A stretch of DNA of 29,275 nt from Fidelibacterota bacterium TCS52 (GCA_001577215.1 LSCC01000037.1:1-29275), one strand, 5' to 3'; shown: positions 15,715-23,930, numbered from the stretch's first letter. Program-made: numbers and translations. The notes: a model not told the origin generated them from the letters alone.

Positions 15715-16512
15715 ATCTTAAAACAAAATAACAAACCGCATATCCTGCTTATCAATGATGATGGGATTACAGCTCCAGGATTGCTAAAACTAAAAGAATC
15801 TTTGGAAAATATCGGAAATATTTCTATTGTAGCGCCTGATAAGGAAAAAAGTGCTACCGGGCATGGAATTACATTAAATAATCCACTCTCAGTTTTTGAC
15901 CATTATTATAAAGATGAATTTTTTGGTGTTGCCATAAAAGGGACACCTGCTGATTGTGTAAAATTAGCCGTTAGTTCAATTTTAAAAACACAACCTGACA
16001 TAATTGTTTCAGGCATTAACTTGGGAGGTAATACAGGTTATAATGTTTTATATTCCGGTACGGTTTCCGGTGCGGCTGAGGGAACAATAATGGGAATTCC
16101 TTCAATTGCAATAAGCTTAAATACCTATACAGAACCAAACTATAAACCTGCTGGATATTTCATTAAACATGCAGTTAAAAAAGTCTTAACAAATGGATTG
16201 CCCAAAGGAACACTTTTAAATATTAATGTACCAAATGTAAAAGATCATTCGGAAATCAAAGGGGTTAAGATAACGGAACAAGGAAATACTCGCTGGAAAG
16301 AAATATTGTATGAACGAACAGATCCAAAAAATCGAACATATTATTGGATGACAGGTGAAAAATTATTGTTTAACGAATCCTCTTTAAAAGATGAAAGTGC
16401 TGTAAAAGAAAATCACATTTCAATAAGTCCTCTTCAATTTGATCTAACAGATTATGATAACATTAATACAATTAAGAAATATAACTTTTCATATAAACCT
16501 ACCGAAAATTAA
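15715..16512 (+). CDS. surE: 5'/3'-nucleotidase SurE, start codon not conventional
   Basis: SurE is a metal-dependent nucleoside monophosphate phosphatase. All signature blocks are here: ILLINDDGITAPG (encoded 15742-15780, metal ligands Asp-Asp), PDKEKSATGHG, GTPADCVKL and VSGINLGGNTGYNVLYSGTV (metal ligand Asn). The first conventional in-frame start is TTG 15781, but that would delete the essential NDDG motif, so the gene must begin upstream. Between the tsaB stop (15711) and the motif the frame reads CTT ATC TTA AAA CAA, with no ATG/GTG/TTG. Options are a rare start (ATC 15715 or TTA 15718, behind GGAG at 15701-15704), or start at ATG 15699 with a +1 shift in the AAAA run near 15719-15722, which would give METITYLKQNNKPHILL. 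I list 15715 as a practical boundary. The end and the function are certain; the start is not. Confidence 0.85.
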   Translation: MLKQNNKPHILLINDDGITAPGLLKLKESLENIGNISIVAPDKEKSATGHGITLNNPLSVFDHYYKDEFFGVAIKGTPADCVKLAVSSILKTQPDIIVSGINLGGNTGYNVLYSGTVSGAAEGTIMGIPSIAISLNTYTEPNYKPAGYFIKHAVKKVLTNGLPKGTLLNINVPNVKDHSEIKGVKITEQGNTRWKEILYERTDPKNRTYYWMTGEKLLFNESSLKDESAVKENHISISPLQFDLTDYDNINTIKKYNFSYKPTEN

Positions 16513-16523
16513 AAAAGAACACA

Positions 16524-18647
16524 ATGAAAAAAAGAATACTAATTTTTACAATAATTATTTCCATAATATCATTTTCTGCTGCAGCTGATACATCAAAAAA
16601 AAACATTGATGATGCAGTAAAAAGGTATCAAAATGGAAATTATTACGGTGCACTTACCAAATTGGAAAAAACGTTTGATTTAAATAATATTCAAAATGAT
16701 GCATACTCTTCTGTAGCTTTATTTATGACAATAAAATGTCATTATAAATTAAACAATTACAATTCGGCGATTACACTTAGCAGAATATTTGGAGAACATT
16801 TTCCTACAAGTCGTTATTTGGCAGATATTTATTTTATCAAATCTCAATCACTTGTTAACAAAAATAATTATAACACAGCAATTTTACCGGCGATTGAAGC
16901 AGAATCGTTAACAGACGATCTTAACTTCTCCAATGAAATTAAAAAATTCATTAAAAAGATCAGCAGTGCATTTTTATCTGAAAGTGATCTAAATCAAATA
17001 TTGTCATTGACTAAAACAGAAAATCAGTATATCTTTGTTAAATTATTATTAATCGAAAAATATATTAACACCGGAAATTTTGCAAAAGCAAAAAAAACAA
17101 TAGAAAAAACCGAAAAAGAAATTGATCAAATCGATTATTTTAGTAAAACATATTTAAACATTTTAAAACATAATTTAACTAATAGTAATACTGAAGAAAT
17201 AAATATTGGAATTGTTTTACCACTATCCGGCCCAAATTCTATTCCCGGAAATAACATTTTAGATGGAATTAAATTGGCCCTTAACAAGTACAAAGATCAA
17301 CTTTCTACCGAAATAAATCTAATCATATTAGATAACAAAAGTGATACAAAAAAGGCAATAAAGCATACACATCAATTTAGTCAAATGAAAAATTGTGTTG
17401 CTGTTATTGGACCTTTATCAAGCCAATCGGCAATTGCGATGTCACCAATTTGTAATATCATGAAACTTCCAATGCTTACTCCAACTGCTACAGAAAACGG
17501 ATTGGGAAATATGGGTGAATATATATTTCAACTAAGTCCAGATCAAGATGAAAGAGGATATGCTATTGCTGATTATTCAATTAATAAATTGAAATTAAAT
17601 GATTTTATCACTATTGCTCCTAGTAATGAATATGGTCGTGCAATGATAAATAGTTTCAATAAAACAGTTGGAAAAAAAGAGGGAAAGGTAATTGAGAACA
17701 TTTGGTATCAGGGAACACCAAAAGATATCAGAAATGAATTTGACAGAATAATAGAAGTTGATTCTTTAACTTATGAATTTATAAATAATGATTCATTGTT
17801 TATTGATTCTTTACAAACATTAATTATTCAAAACAACTCATTTTTCATTGATTCTCTACAAACATTGATCACTCAAAATGATACATTGTTACATGATTCT
17901 CTACACACACTAATTACCCAAAACGATACATTGCTTATAGATTCTCTACACACACTAATTACCCAAAACGATACATTGCTTATAGATTCTTTACAAATAC
18001 TAATTACTAAAAATGATAGTTTATACTCGGATTCAATATTTACAATAAATTCGATTGACACATTAGAAAAATATTTTTCATATGATGATTCTGTTTTTTC
18101 ATACTTTAATTATATCGACTCGATCAAAAATATAATAAGTTCTAATCCCGATAGTAATAACATATTATCAATTATTGGTAAAACCGGAATTTATCTTGCA
18201 ATTCCAAGGGAAGATATTAAATATGTTGCTCCACAAATAGCTAAATATGATTTCATTGCCCAATATCTTGGGGATGCTAATTGGTTTGACACTAATATTC
18301 TAAACAAATATGGAAATTATGTAAACGAAATAATTTTTATATCAGATCATCTATGGCTAAGAGAAAAAAATGGAAACGATAAATTATTGGAAGAATATAA
18401 AAAAATTAATGGAAAAACACCAACAAGAGTAGGACTATATGGTTATGATACAATGCTTTTATTATTAAATCTGATCGAATCTGGAAATCGTAGTAAAGAA
18501 GAGATAAAAAATGCTTTGTCTGATTTAGATACATTTATCGGACCTATTAGAAAAATAAGTTTTACATCCAGAAAACCCAGAGTAAATACCACAATGAATT
18601 ATCTACAATTTAAAAATAATAGAATTATCGTTTTAGAAAGAGAATAA
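16524..18647 (+). CDS. TPR plus type 1 periplasmic-binding (LivJ/LppC-like) protein with internal tandem-repeat insertion
   Basis: 707 residues. A signal peptide (1-21, ends AAAD) is followed by a helical TPR-like region (about 27-150; NGNYYGALTKLEK, KLNNYNSAITLSR, NYNTAILPAIEA) resembling BamD/YbgF repeats, and a periplasmic-binding fold type 1 domain from about residue 225 (NIGIVLPLSGPNS, AVIGPLSSQSAIAMSP, PMLTPTATENGLG). Such domains bind amino acids in ABC importers, or occur in LppC/LpoA, an activator of peptidoglycan synthases; the TPR-PBP1 order favours an LpoA-like or sensory role over transport. The PBP domain is interrupted between about residues 410 and 552 by a low-complexity insert with five 15-residue repeats (427-501). 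It starts 11 bases after surE, with no permease gene nearby. Function is not settled. Confidence 0.8.
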   Translation: MKKRILIFTIIISIISFSAAADTSKKNIDDAVKRYQNGNYYGALTKLEKTFDLNNIQNDAYSSVALFMTIKCHYKLNNYNSAITLSRIFGEHFPTSRYLADIYFIKSQSLVNKNNYNTAILPAIEAESLTDDLNFSNEIKKFIKKISSAFLSESDLNQILSLTKTENQYIFVKLLLIEKYINTGNFAKAKKTIEKTEKEIDQIDYFSKTYLNILKHNLTNSNTEEINIGIVLPLSGPNSIPGNNILDGIKLALNKYKDQLSTEINLIILDNKSDTKKAIKHTHQFSQMKNCVAVIGPLSSQSAIAMSPICNIMKLPMLTPTATENGLGNMGEYIFQLSPDQDERGYAIADYSINKLKLNDFITIAPSNEYGRAMINSFNKTVGKKEGKVIENIWYQGTPKDIRNEFDRIIEVDSLTYEFINNDSLFIDSLQTLIIQNNSFFIDSLQTLITQNDTLLHDSLHTLITQNDTLLIDSLHTLITQNDTLLIDSLQILITKNDSLYSDSIFTINSIDTLEKYFSYDDSVFSYFNYIDSIKNIISSNPDSNNILSIIGKTGIYLAIPREDIKYVAPQIAKYDFIAQYLGDANWFDTNILNKYGNYVNEIIFISDHLWLREKNGNDKLLEEYKKINGKTPTRVGLYGYDTMLLLLNLIESGNRSKEEIKNALSDLDTFIGPIRKISFTSRKPRVNTTMNYLQFKNNRIIVLERE
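17802..18026 (+). repeat. Five 45-bp in-frame tandem repeats (coding minisatellite)
   Basis: Units at 17802-17846, 17847-17891, 17892-17936, 17937-17981 and 17982-18026, each encoding 15 residues of the type IDSLQTLITQNDTLL. Units 3 and 4 differ only in the first codon (CAT versus ATA), indicating a recent duplication; the outer units are more diverged. A partial unit (NNDSLF) precedes the first. The repeat length keeps the frame, so copy-number change would alter protein length without a frameshift. Confidence 0.92.
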
Positions 18648-18733
18648 TTTAATTGATAAATAAAAAATTAATTACCATTCATACATCTACGGTTATAAAT
18701 ACTCACGATAAAAAACATTAGGATTAACATTTT

Positions 18734-19537
18734 ATGGATTATTTAAAGGTAATATTATTAGCAATAACACAAGGATTAACTGAATTTTTACCAATTAGCA
18801 GTTCAGGGCATTTAGTGCTAGTTAGTGAAATATTTGGTATTAAATACCCCGGAATCACTATGGAAGTTTTCCTTCATTTTGGAACTTTTTTAAGTGTATT
18901 GGTTGTATTCAGAAAAGAAATACAAAAAATATTATTTGCTTTCATCAAAAATTTTTGGAAATTAACAAACTATCGTATAAATATGAAAAATGATGAATAT
19001 TTCGCTTTGAGTATTTATATGTTAATTGCAATAATTCCCGCAGGAATTGTTGGTGTATTCTTTAAAGATTTTTTCGAAAATTTATTTCAAAATGTCAATG
19101 CAGTTGGTGTTGCTTTAATAATTACAGGCACAATATTATTTCTTACACAGTGGACAGAAAATAAAACTAAAAAAATTAATTTATTAAAATCGATTTTAAT
19201 AGGTCTTGCTCAGGCATTGGCAATTATTCCAGGTATTTCTCGTAGTGGAAGTACAATATCCACTGGATTGTTTCTTGGAATTAACAAAAAAAAAGTCGCA
19301 AGGTTCTCTTTTATCTTAGCTCTACCACTTGTTTTTGGAGCAACGATTTTAGAAACAAAGAATATTATCGGAGCTTCTGCAATTGATTGGAGACCAATGC
19401 TACTTGGTACGATCATTGCTTTTATTACCGGCTATTATGCAATTAAATGGATTTTATATAGTTTATTAAAAGGAAAATTTTACATATTTTCTTACTATTG
19501 TGTATTATTGGGTTTTATTGTATTAACATTTAACTAA
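18734..19537 (+). CDS. uppP: Undecaprenyl-diphosphatase UppP (BacA family)
   Basis: 267 residues, normal length, with a strongly hydrophobic multi-helix profile. It has both BacA signature motifs: TEFLPISSSGH (16-26), including the catalytic Glu region, and PGISRSGST (166-174). UppP dephosphorylates undecaprenyl pyrophosphate to recycle the lipid carrier for peptidoglycan and polysaccharide synthesis, and overexpression gives bacitracin resistance. AGGA about 11 bases before the ATG is a plausible ribosome site. It is 86 bases after the TPR-PBP gene; if that protein acts on peptidoglycan synthesis, the pairing would be functional. Confidence 0.96.
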   Translation: MDYLKVILLAITQGLTEFLPISSSGHLVLVSEIFGIKYPGITMEVFLHFGTFLSVLVVFRKEIQKILFAFIKNFWKLTNYRINMKNDEYFALSIYMLIAIIPAGIVGVFFKDFFENLFQNVNAVGVALIITGTILFLTQWTENKTKKINLLKSILIGLAQALAIIPGISRSGSTISTGLFLGINKKKVARFSFILALPLVFGATILETKNIIGASAIDWRPMLLGTIIAFITGYYAIKWILYSLLKGKFYIFSYYCVLLGFIVLTFN

Positions 19538-19591
19538 TATCTATCAATACAATAATTAATTTGAATTGTTAATAAAAATTGTTAAATTTAA

Positions 19592-19620
19592 TTGATTTAT
19601 GGATTGGGTTATATTATAAA
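19592..19620 (+). promoter_or_regulatory. Candidate promoter of holA-sigma-anti-sigma operon
   Basis: TTGATT (19592-19597), 17-base spacer, TATAAA (19615-19620). It matches 4 and 5 of six consensus bases and would give a leader of about 18 bases before the holA ATG at 19645. It lies in the 107-base gap after uppP. Confidence 0.35.
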
Positions 19621-19644
19621 ATACATGAGTGAACAAAAATATTT

Positions 19645-20655
19645 ATGAGTTGGTTTTCCGACTATTTTAAAGAATTACAAAAAATTGAAGCAGAACAATT
19701 TATGCCTGTATATTTTCTATTTGGTGATGATTTTTACTTAAAAGAAAATTTTATCTATGTATTAGCTGATTCATTCAAAAACAAAAATGGAATGATAGAT
19801 AAAGAAATAAAATATGCAAATGAATTGGATGCTTCCAATTTACAAAATATTCTCTACTCCATTTCAATGTTTCAAAAGCCACAATTAATTATTCTAAATG
19901 ATATTAAAAAATTTAAGAATCCTTCAAAAAAGTTATTAAAAAAATATTTAGAAAAACCGATAAAGGAAAATATTCTTGTATTAATTGCACCGGATATAGA
20001 TTATAGAAATAAATTCTTAAAAGACATTAAAGCAAAATCTACAACATTAATGATAACATCTCCATTTGAAAATGAAATACCCGCCTGGATTAAAAATTAC
20101 CTAAATAACGATAATAGAAAAATAACAAATTCTGCTATCGATCAATTAGTAAAAATCGTTGGAACGAATTTATCCGATCTGTCAAATGAATTGGATAAAC
20201 TAAAAATATATTTAAAACCAGACCAAACAATTACCGATGACGATGTCCGTTTCATTGCAGGATATTCTAAAACGAACAAAATTAATGAACTGTTTGAGGC
20301 AATCGGTAAGAAAAACAAATCTGAAGCAATAATTATTTTAGAAAATTTAGTTTCCAAAGGATTTAATGATGTTTATATGCTGATAACGCTATATAATTTT
20401 ATTTGGGGATTAAGTGTGTTAAAAGATACACGAATCAACGCTGACATTTCCACCGGTAGAATAATACATGTATATAATACAAGGCAATTAAATAAGATGA
20501 AAGGATACACTCAAAATTATTCCAAAACACAACTTTTAAAAGGCATAAATTCAATTGTCGAGGCTGACAAAAGAATAAAAACAAGTCAAATTGATTCTTT
20601 AAATAATTTAATTTTAGTGATCGAAAATATTATGAGGAAAGATCAATTTGAATAG
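19645..20655 (+). CDS. holA: DNA polymerase III delta subunit
   Basis: 336 residues, usual size. The N-terminus MPVYFLFGDDFYLKE(N) matches the HolA start (family pattern: P-Y-L-GD-xx-L), and LIILNDIKKF is the usual strand after the degenerate P-loop region of this AAA+ protein. The C-terminal half is helical, with the family clamp-loader collar pattern (KINELFEAIGKKNKSEAI). Delta opens the beta sliding clamp in the clamp-loader complex. An ATG at 19625 is out of frame, so 19645 is the start. Its last bases overlap the start of the sigma factor gene by eight bases, implying translational coupling. Confidence 0.9.
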   Translation: MSWFSDYFKELQKIEAEQFMPVYFLFGDDFYLKENFIYVLADSFKNKNGMIDKEIKYANELDASNLQNILYSISMFQKPQLIILNDIKKFKNPSKKLLKKYLEKPIKENILVLIAPDIDYRNKFLKDIKAKSTTLMITSPFENEIPAWIKNYLNNDNRKITNSAIDQLVKIVGTNLSDLSNELDKLKIYLKPDQTITDDDVRFIAGYSKTNKINELFEAIGKKNKSEAIIILENLVSKGFNDVYMLITLYNFIWGLSVLKDTRINADISTGRIIHVYNTRQLNKMKGYTQNYSKTQLLKGINSIVEADKRIKTSQIDSLNNLILVIENIMRKDQFE

Positions 20656-21223
20656 CAATAAAAAATATACTGATGAAGAATTAATATTCCAATTTCAAAA
20701 GGGAAATGAACGTGCATATTTAGAATTAGTAAATAGATTCAAAGACCGACTATTAAATTTTGTTTTTGGCTATGTTCATTCAAAAGAAACCGCGGAAGAT
20801 ATTGTACAAGATACTTTTTTGAAGTTATATACCAGTGCGGATATGTATAAAGAAATTGCAAAATTCAGCACTTGGATATTTACAATAGCTGCAAATCTTG
20901 CGAAAACAGAATTACGAAAACGAAAACGAAGAAAAATATTTTCAATAACCGATATGGGTTTTGATGACAAGGATTATGAAATTCCTTCCGAATCAAATGC
21001 CCCTGAAAAAAACATTACTTCAAAACACCAAATAAAATATATTTTAAAAGCTATACATCAATTAGAGGAACCATTTAAGACTGTATTAATTTTAAGAGAT
21101 ATTCAGGAACTTTCTTACGAAGAAGTGAGTAACATAGTTGATGTTTCAATTGGAACAGTAAAAAGTCGAATAAATCGAGGAAGATTGAAATTGCAAAAAA
21201 TATTGAAAAATTTAAATAAATAG
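20648..21223 (+). CDS. ECF (sigma-24/RpoE-like) RNA polymerase sigma factor
   Basis: 191 residues. Region 2 (about 8-95) includes YLELVNRFKDRLLNFVFGY, AEDIVQDTFLKLY and FSTWIFTIAANLAKTELRKRKRRK; region 4 (about 128-186) ends in the helix-turn-helix ELSYEEVSNIVDVSIGTVKS. There is no region 1.1 or 3, so it is an ECF factor. The start is TTG (20648), preceded by GAGG (20634-20637), and overlaps the end of holA. The next gene, 17 bases downstream, is its membrane anti-sigma factor, the standard arrangement for a sigma released by an envelope signal. The regulon is unknown; degP is a candidate because of its GGAACTT element. Confidence 0.94.
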   Translation: MNSNKKYTDEELIFQFQKGNERAYLELVNRFKDRLLNFVFGYVHSKETAEDIVQDTFLKLYTSADMYKEIAKFSTWIFTIAANLAKTELRKRKRRKIFSITDMGFDDKDYEIPSESNAPEKNITSKHQIKYILKAIHQLEEPFKTVLILRDIQELSYEEVSNIVDVSIGTVKSRINRGRLKLQKILKNLNK

Positions 21224-21240
21224 GGAGAAGTGCTTATAAG

Positions 21241-21798
21241 ATGAACTGTTATAGCTTTGAGACTTTAATATCAAATTATTTAGATAATAGTATTTCACAT
21301 TCAATGAAAATTGAAGCGGAAAAACATTTGGACCAATGTCCAAATTGTCAAGTAAAATTAAACGACATGAAACAAATTCTTCATTCACTTCACAGCTTGC
21401 CAAAATTAAAAACATCAGCAAACTTTAACGAAAAATTAATGGAAAAGATTGAGCATCATAAATCAAAGAAAAAGTTTATTTTCAAACAATTTATGTATAA
21501 ATATTCTCAACCATTATCAACTGCTGTTGCTGTAATTATTTTATTATTCGGTGTTTATTATATTTATAATTCTATTTTTCCAAATATGCCTAATCAAAAA
21601 ATCTCAACTTCAGAAATTCAAAAAAACATGTTGAATCCAACACAACTATCACAACCAACGAAAAAGAAAATAAATAATTTACAAAAGAAACCACAATATG
21701 TTAATATTCAAAATGATGATTCTGATTCATCAAAAATGAATAAAGATCATAAATCTAATTTTAAAAATAAAATAAAAATGGTCAACAAGGAAAAATAG
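21241..21798 (+). CDS. Membrane zinc-finger anti-sigma factor (ZAS-type)
   Basis: 185 residues. The N-terminal domain has the HxxxCxxC zinc anti-sigma signature (His29, Cys33, Cys36 in HLDQCPNCQ). A single membrane helix (about 92-110, AVAVIILLFGVYYIY) separates it from a Lys/Asn/Gln-rich, low-complexity external tail (about 115-185). ZAS proteins hold the cognate ECF factor at the inner face of the membrane and release it on proteolysis or redox change. It lies directly downstream of the ECF sigma gene, which makes that its partner. The Shine-Dalgarno GGAG (21224-21227) is a little distant. Confidence 0.85.
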   Translation: MNCYSFETLISNYLDNSISHSMKIEAEKHLDQCPNCQVKLNDMKQILHSLHSLPKLKTSANFNEKLMEKIEHHKSKKKFIFKQFMYKYSQPLSTAVAVIILLFGVYYIYNSIFPNMPNQKISTSEIQKNMLNPTQLSQPTKKKINNLQKKPQYVNIQNDDSDSSKMNKDHKSNFKNKIKMVNKEK

Positions 21799-21811
21799 AA
21801 GTTTCTATTTT
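21792..21811. terminator. Symmetric hairpin holding both convergent stop codons
   Basis: AAAATAGAA (21792-21800), GT, TTCTATTTT (21803-21811): 9-base inverted repeat. The plus-strand TAG of the anti-sigma gene (21796-21798) and the minus-strand TAG of the amidohydrolase-like gene (21805-21807) both lie inside the arms. It ends in a T run on both strands and probably acts as a weak bidirectional terminator; the stem is short and A/T-rich. Confidence 0.45.
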
Positions 21812-22884
21812 GATTGAGTCGTTGTATCTTTGTTAGAATATATTTCAATTCCATCAATATATACTTTTTTAACAAAAGAACTTTCATTAAATGGGTCATC
21901 CGAAAATACAATATAATTAGCAGAAAAAGATTCTCTTAAAATTCCGATATTATCATCTAATCCAAAAAATTGAGATGGAAAAATTGCACAATATTGTATA
22001 AACTCTTCATCAGATAATATTTCTAGTATTGGATTGTCAATAAAAAAATCACTATTTGTTAATTTTTCTTTTTCAAATATTTCATAATATAAATTCAAAT
22101 TTAAACCAAAATAACTTTCAAAATCGTTTATTAAATTCCTATTTTTCTCAATTTGGAAAATACTTGGCAAATCAATAATAACATTTACATTATCAAGTGT
22201 TGTTATTTTCCACTCAATATCTTTTGGTAAGTACACAATTTCTATTTCGTATTTTTTTAACAATTTTGAAAATAATGTGAACTGTTCTTTTGTGAAACCC
22301 TGCAACCATAAAGAATGTTCACCTTTTAATAATTTCTTGAAATTATCAGCTGACAGTTGATTTTTATGTGGTAATGTATCCAAATTATTAATATTTAAAT
22401 AATATTTTGAAAAAGCAAGATCATCTTCAAATTTATGATATAAATTGTGAAATCCACCAGGAGTTGATTCATTATTTTCATAAAAATATCCTAGTAATTT
22501 ATTTTCTGAAAACGGAGCAATTTTGTGAAAATATATTCTGTTTTCCGCCTTTAATAAATAATAAACTATTCCATTTTGTACTAGCAAAGAATCATAGTAT
22601 GTAACTCTGCTACTATCATAAATATTTAAATCAAAAAATGTTGGTGTAATGTGATCGTATGATTGTTTTTGATCTAATGAATCATTATACCGAGAAATAT
22701 TTTCAATAATACTATTATTTATCTTCATTATTCCTGGGGACACAACTCCGCCATCTCCCCTATGAATAATGCTTATTTCACTAAATTCGTTTTGTGAAGA
22801 TAATTGGAAAGTAAGAATAAAAGATATAAAAAATATCCGGTATATAATAATATGGATGATTTTATTTTGGGATTTATTTTTTAT
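21805..22884 (-). CDS. Degenerate amidohydrolase (imidazolonepropionase-like) pseudoenzyme, exported, start codon unconventional
   Basis: The C-terminus GLDDNIGILRESFSANYIVF and DDPFNESSFVKKVYIDG is the composite-domain end of amidohydrolases (G-LDD-IG-L--G-DADLV--S-DPF). The middle (SLWLQGFTKEQFTLFSKLL) corresponds to the P-RVHAH---DI segment, but the metal-binding His are missing; TPTFFDLNIYD replaces PGFIDxHxH. I infer a catalytically dead paralogue. The first conventional start is GTG 22743, which begins inside the conserved first strand. Upstream the frame stays open and encodes a convincing signal peptide (IIHIIIYRIFFISFILTF then QLSSQ) joined to SIIHRGDGG. A natural boundary is ATA 22884, giving (M)KNKSQNK..., in an ATAA overlap with the patatin stop. 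It has no ATG/GTG/TTG there, so it is either rare initiation or decay. Confidence 0.65.
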   Translation of the reverse strand: MKNKSQNKIIHIIIYRIFFISFILTFQLSSQNEFSEISIIHRGDGGVVSPGIMKINNSIIENISRYNDSLDQKQSYDHITPTFFDLNIYDSSRVTYYDSLLVQNGIVYYLLKAENRIYFHKIAPFSENKLLGYFYENNESTPGGFHNLYHKFEDDLAFSKYYLNINNLDTLPHKNQLSADNFKKLLKGEHSLWLQGFTKEQFTLFSKLLKKYEIEIVYLPKDIEWKITTLDNVNVIIDLPSIFQIEKNRNLINDFESYFGLNLNLYYEIFEKEKLTNSDFFIDNPILEILSDEEFIQYCAIFPSQFFGLDDNIGILRESFSANYIVFSDDPFNESSFVKKVYIDGIEIYSNKDTTTQSK

Positions 22885-23867
22885 TGATTTATTAATGATT
22901 TTATTTCTTCCATTTTTTCAATTGTTCGTTTATATCCTTCATTAATCGCTTTTTCACCGAGATTAAAGTCAAAAAATTTCAAATCACCAAGTTTAGGACG
23001 GATTATTACATCGGGTTTAGAAATTCGAAAATTCATCTTTGTGATTTGAGTTTCCATAATATCTATTGAAGTAGCAAATGTTTCAAAAATATTAGGTAAG
23101 TCAACCTTGGATTTTTTCCATGATCCAACTTTTTCAAAGACAACTTTCTCTGCTTTGGTTAATTTTCTTGTTAATTTTTTAATGATCGGATTTTCTATAT
23201 TTTTAAAATATATTTCAGAATATAATTTTTGATCGATATTTTTTTTCGATACTTTTTTCTGTTTTTTTAATTTATGATCAATTATTCCTTTGCTTAAATC
23301 AATAGCAATAACAACATCAGCTCCCATCTCCTTTACAATATCAACAGGTACAGGGTTAACTAAACCACCATCAACTAATATTTCTCCATTTCTAACAAAA
23401 GGAATAACAATTCCTGGTACAGAACCACTGGCAGAAACTGCATCAACAATATTACCTGAATCCATAATAACTTGTTCTCCAGTTAATAAATTAGTTGCTA
23501 TAATTTTTAAAGGAATATTTAATTCATTGAACTGTTTAATATTCGTGTGCATATTTATCATATTAGATACTTTTTCGGTAGTTAAAAATCCATATCGCGG
23601 GAATGTAAAATCAAGATTGTTAAGTACATCTTTCCATTTCATTTTTAATGCAAAATTTTTTAAGCTTTTTAATTCGCCTGCAGCATAGATCGCTCCAACA
23701 AAAGAACCAATACTCGTTCCGGCTATATAATCAATTTTAATACCATTTTTATCTAAAGCATCCAAAACGCCAATATGAGCCCACCCCCTTGAAGAACCAC
23801 TTCCGAGAGCAACTCCAATTTTCTTTCTTTTTGTTTTCTTTTTGTAAAATAGAATATTTTTAAACAT
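22881..23867 (-). CDS. Patatin-like phospholipase (RssA/NTE family)
   Basis: 328 residues from ATG 23867; a TTG one codon earlier (23870) is less likely. The oxyanion loop is GSGSSRGWAHIG (from residue 22; the usual GGGARG is replaced by GSGSSRG), the nucleophile is Ser52 in GTSIGS and the dyad Asp166 is in LVDGG. Such serine hydrolases cleave phospholipid or acyl-ester bonds with a Ser-Asp dyad. There is no signal peptide, so it is probably cytoplasmic or membrane-associated. The C-terminal extension (about 200-328, basic and helical) is typical of RssA-like proteins. The stop overlaps the likely start of the amidohydrolase-like gene, suggesting coupling. Confidence 0.92.
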   Translation of the reverse strand: MFKNILFYKKKTKRKKIGVALGSGSSRGWAHIGVLDALDKNGIKIDYIAGTSIGSFVGAIYAAGELKSLKNFALKMKWKDVLNNLDFTFPRYGFLTTEKVSNMINMHTNIKQFNELNIPLKIIATNLLTGEQVIMDSGNIVDAVSASGSVPGIVIPFVRNGEILVDGGLVNPVPVDIVKEMGADVVIAIDLSKGIIDHKLKKQKKVSKKNIDQKLYSEIYFKNIENPIIKKLTRKLTKAEKVVFEKVGSWKKSKVDLPNIFETFATSIDIMETQITKMNFRISKPDVIIRPKLGDLKFFDFNLGEKAINEGYKRTIEKMEEIKSLINQ

Positions 23868-23930
23868 CAATTTACTTAAATATAAATATTATTATTTATT
23901 GTTAATATTACTAAAAATCCCAATTCTTTA

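Noticed and set aside
15781..15783. TTG as the surE start
   Set aside because: It would remove the NDDG metal-binding motif that is clearly encoded just upstream in the same frame.
17802..18026. CRISPR array
   Set aside because: The units are contiguous without spacers and lie in frame inside a coding gene.
17873..18061. Minus-strand ORF with a repeated protein pattern opposite the tandem repeat
   Set aside because: It is the antisense shadow of the 45-bp repeats; the plus frame is a long gene with recognised domains on both sides.
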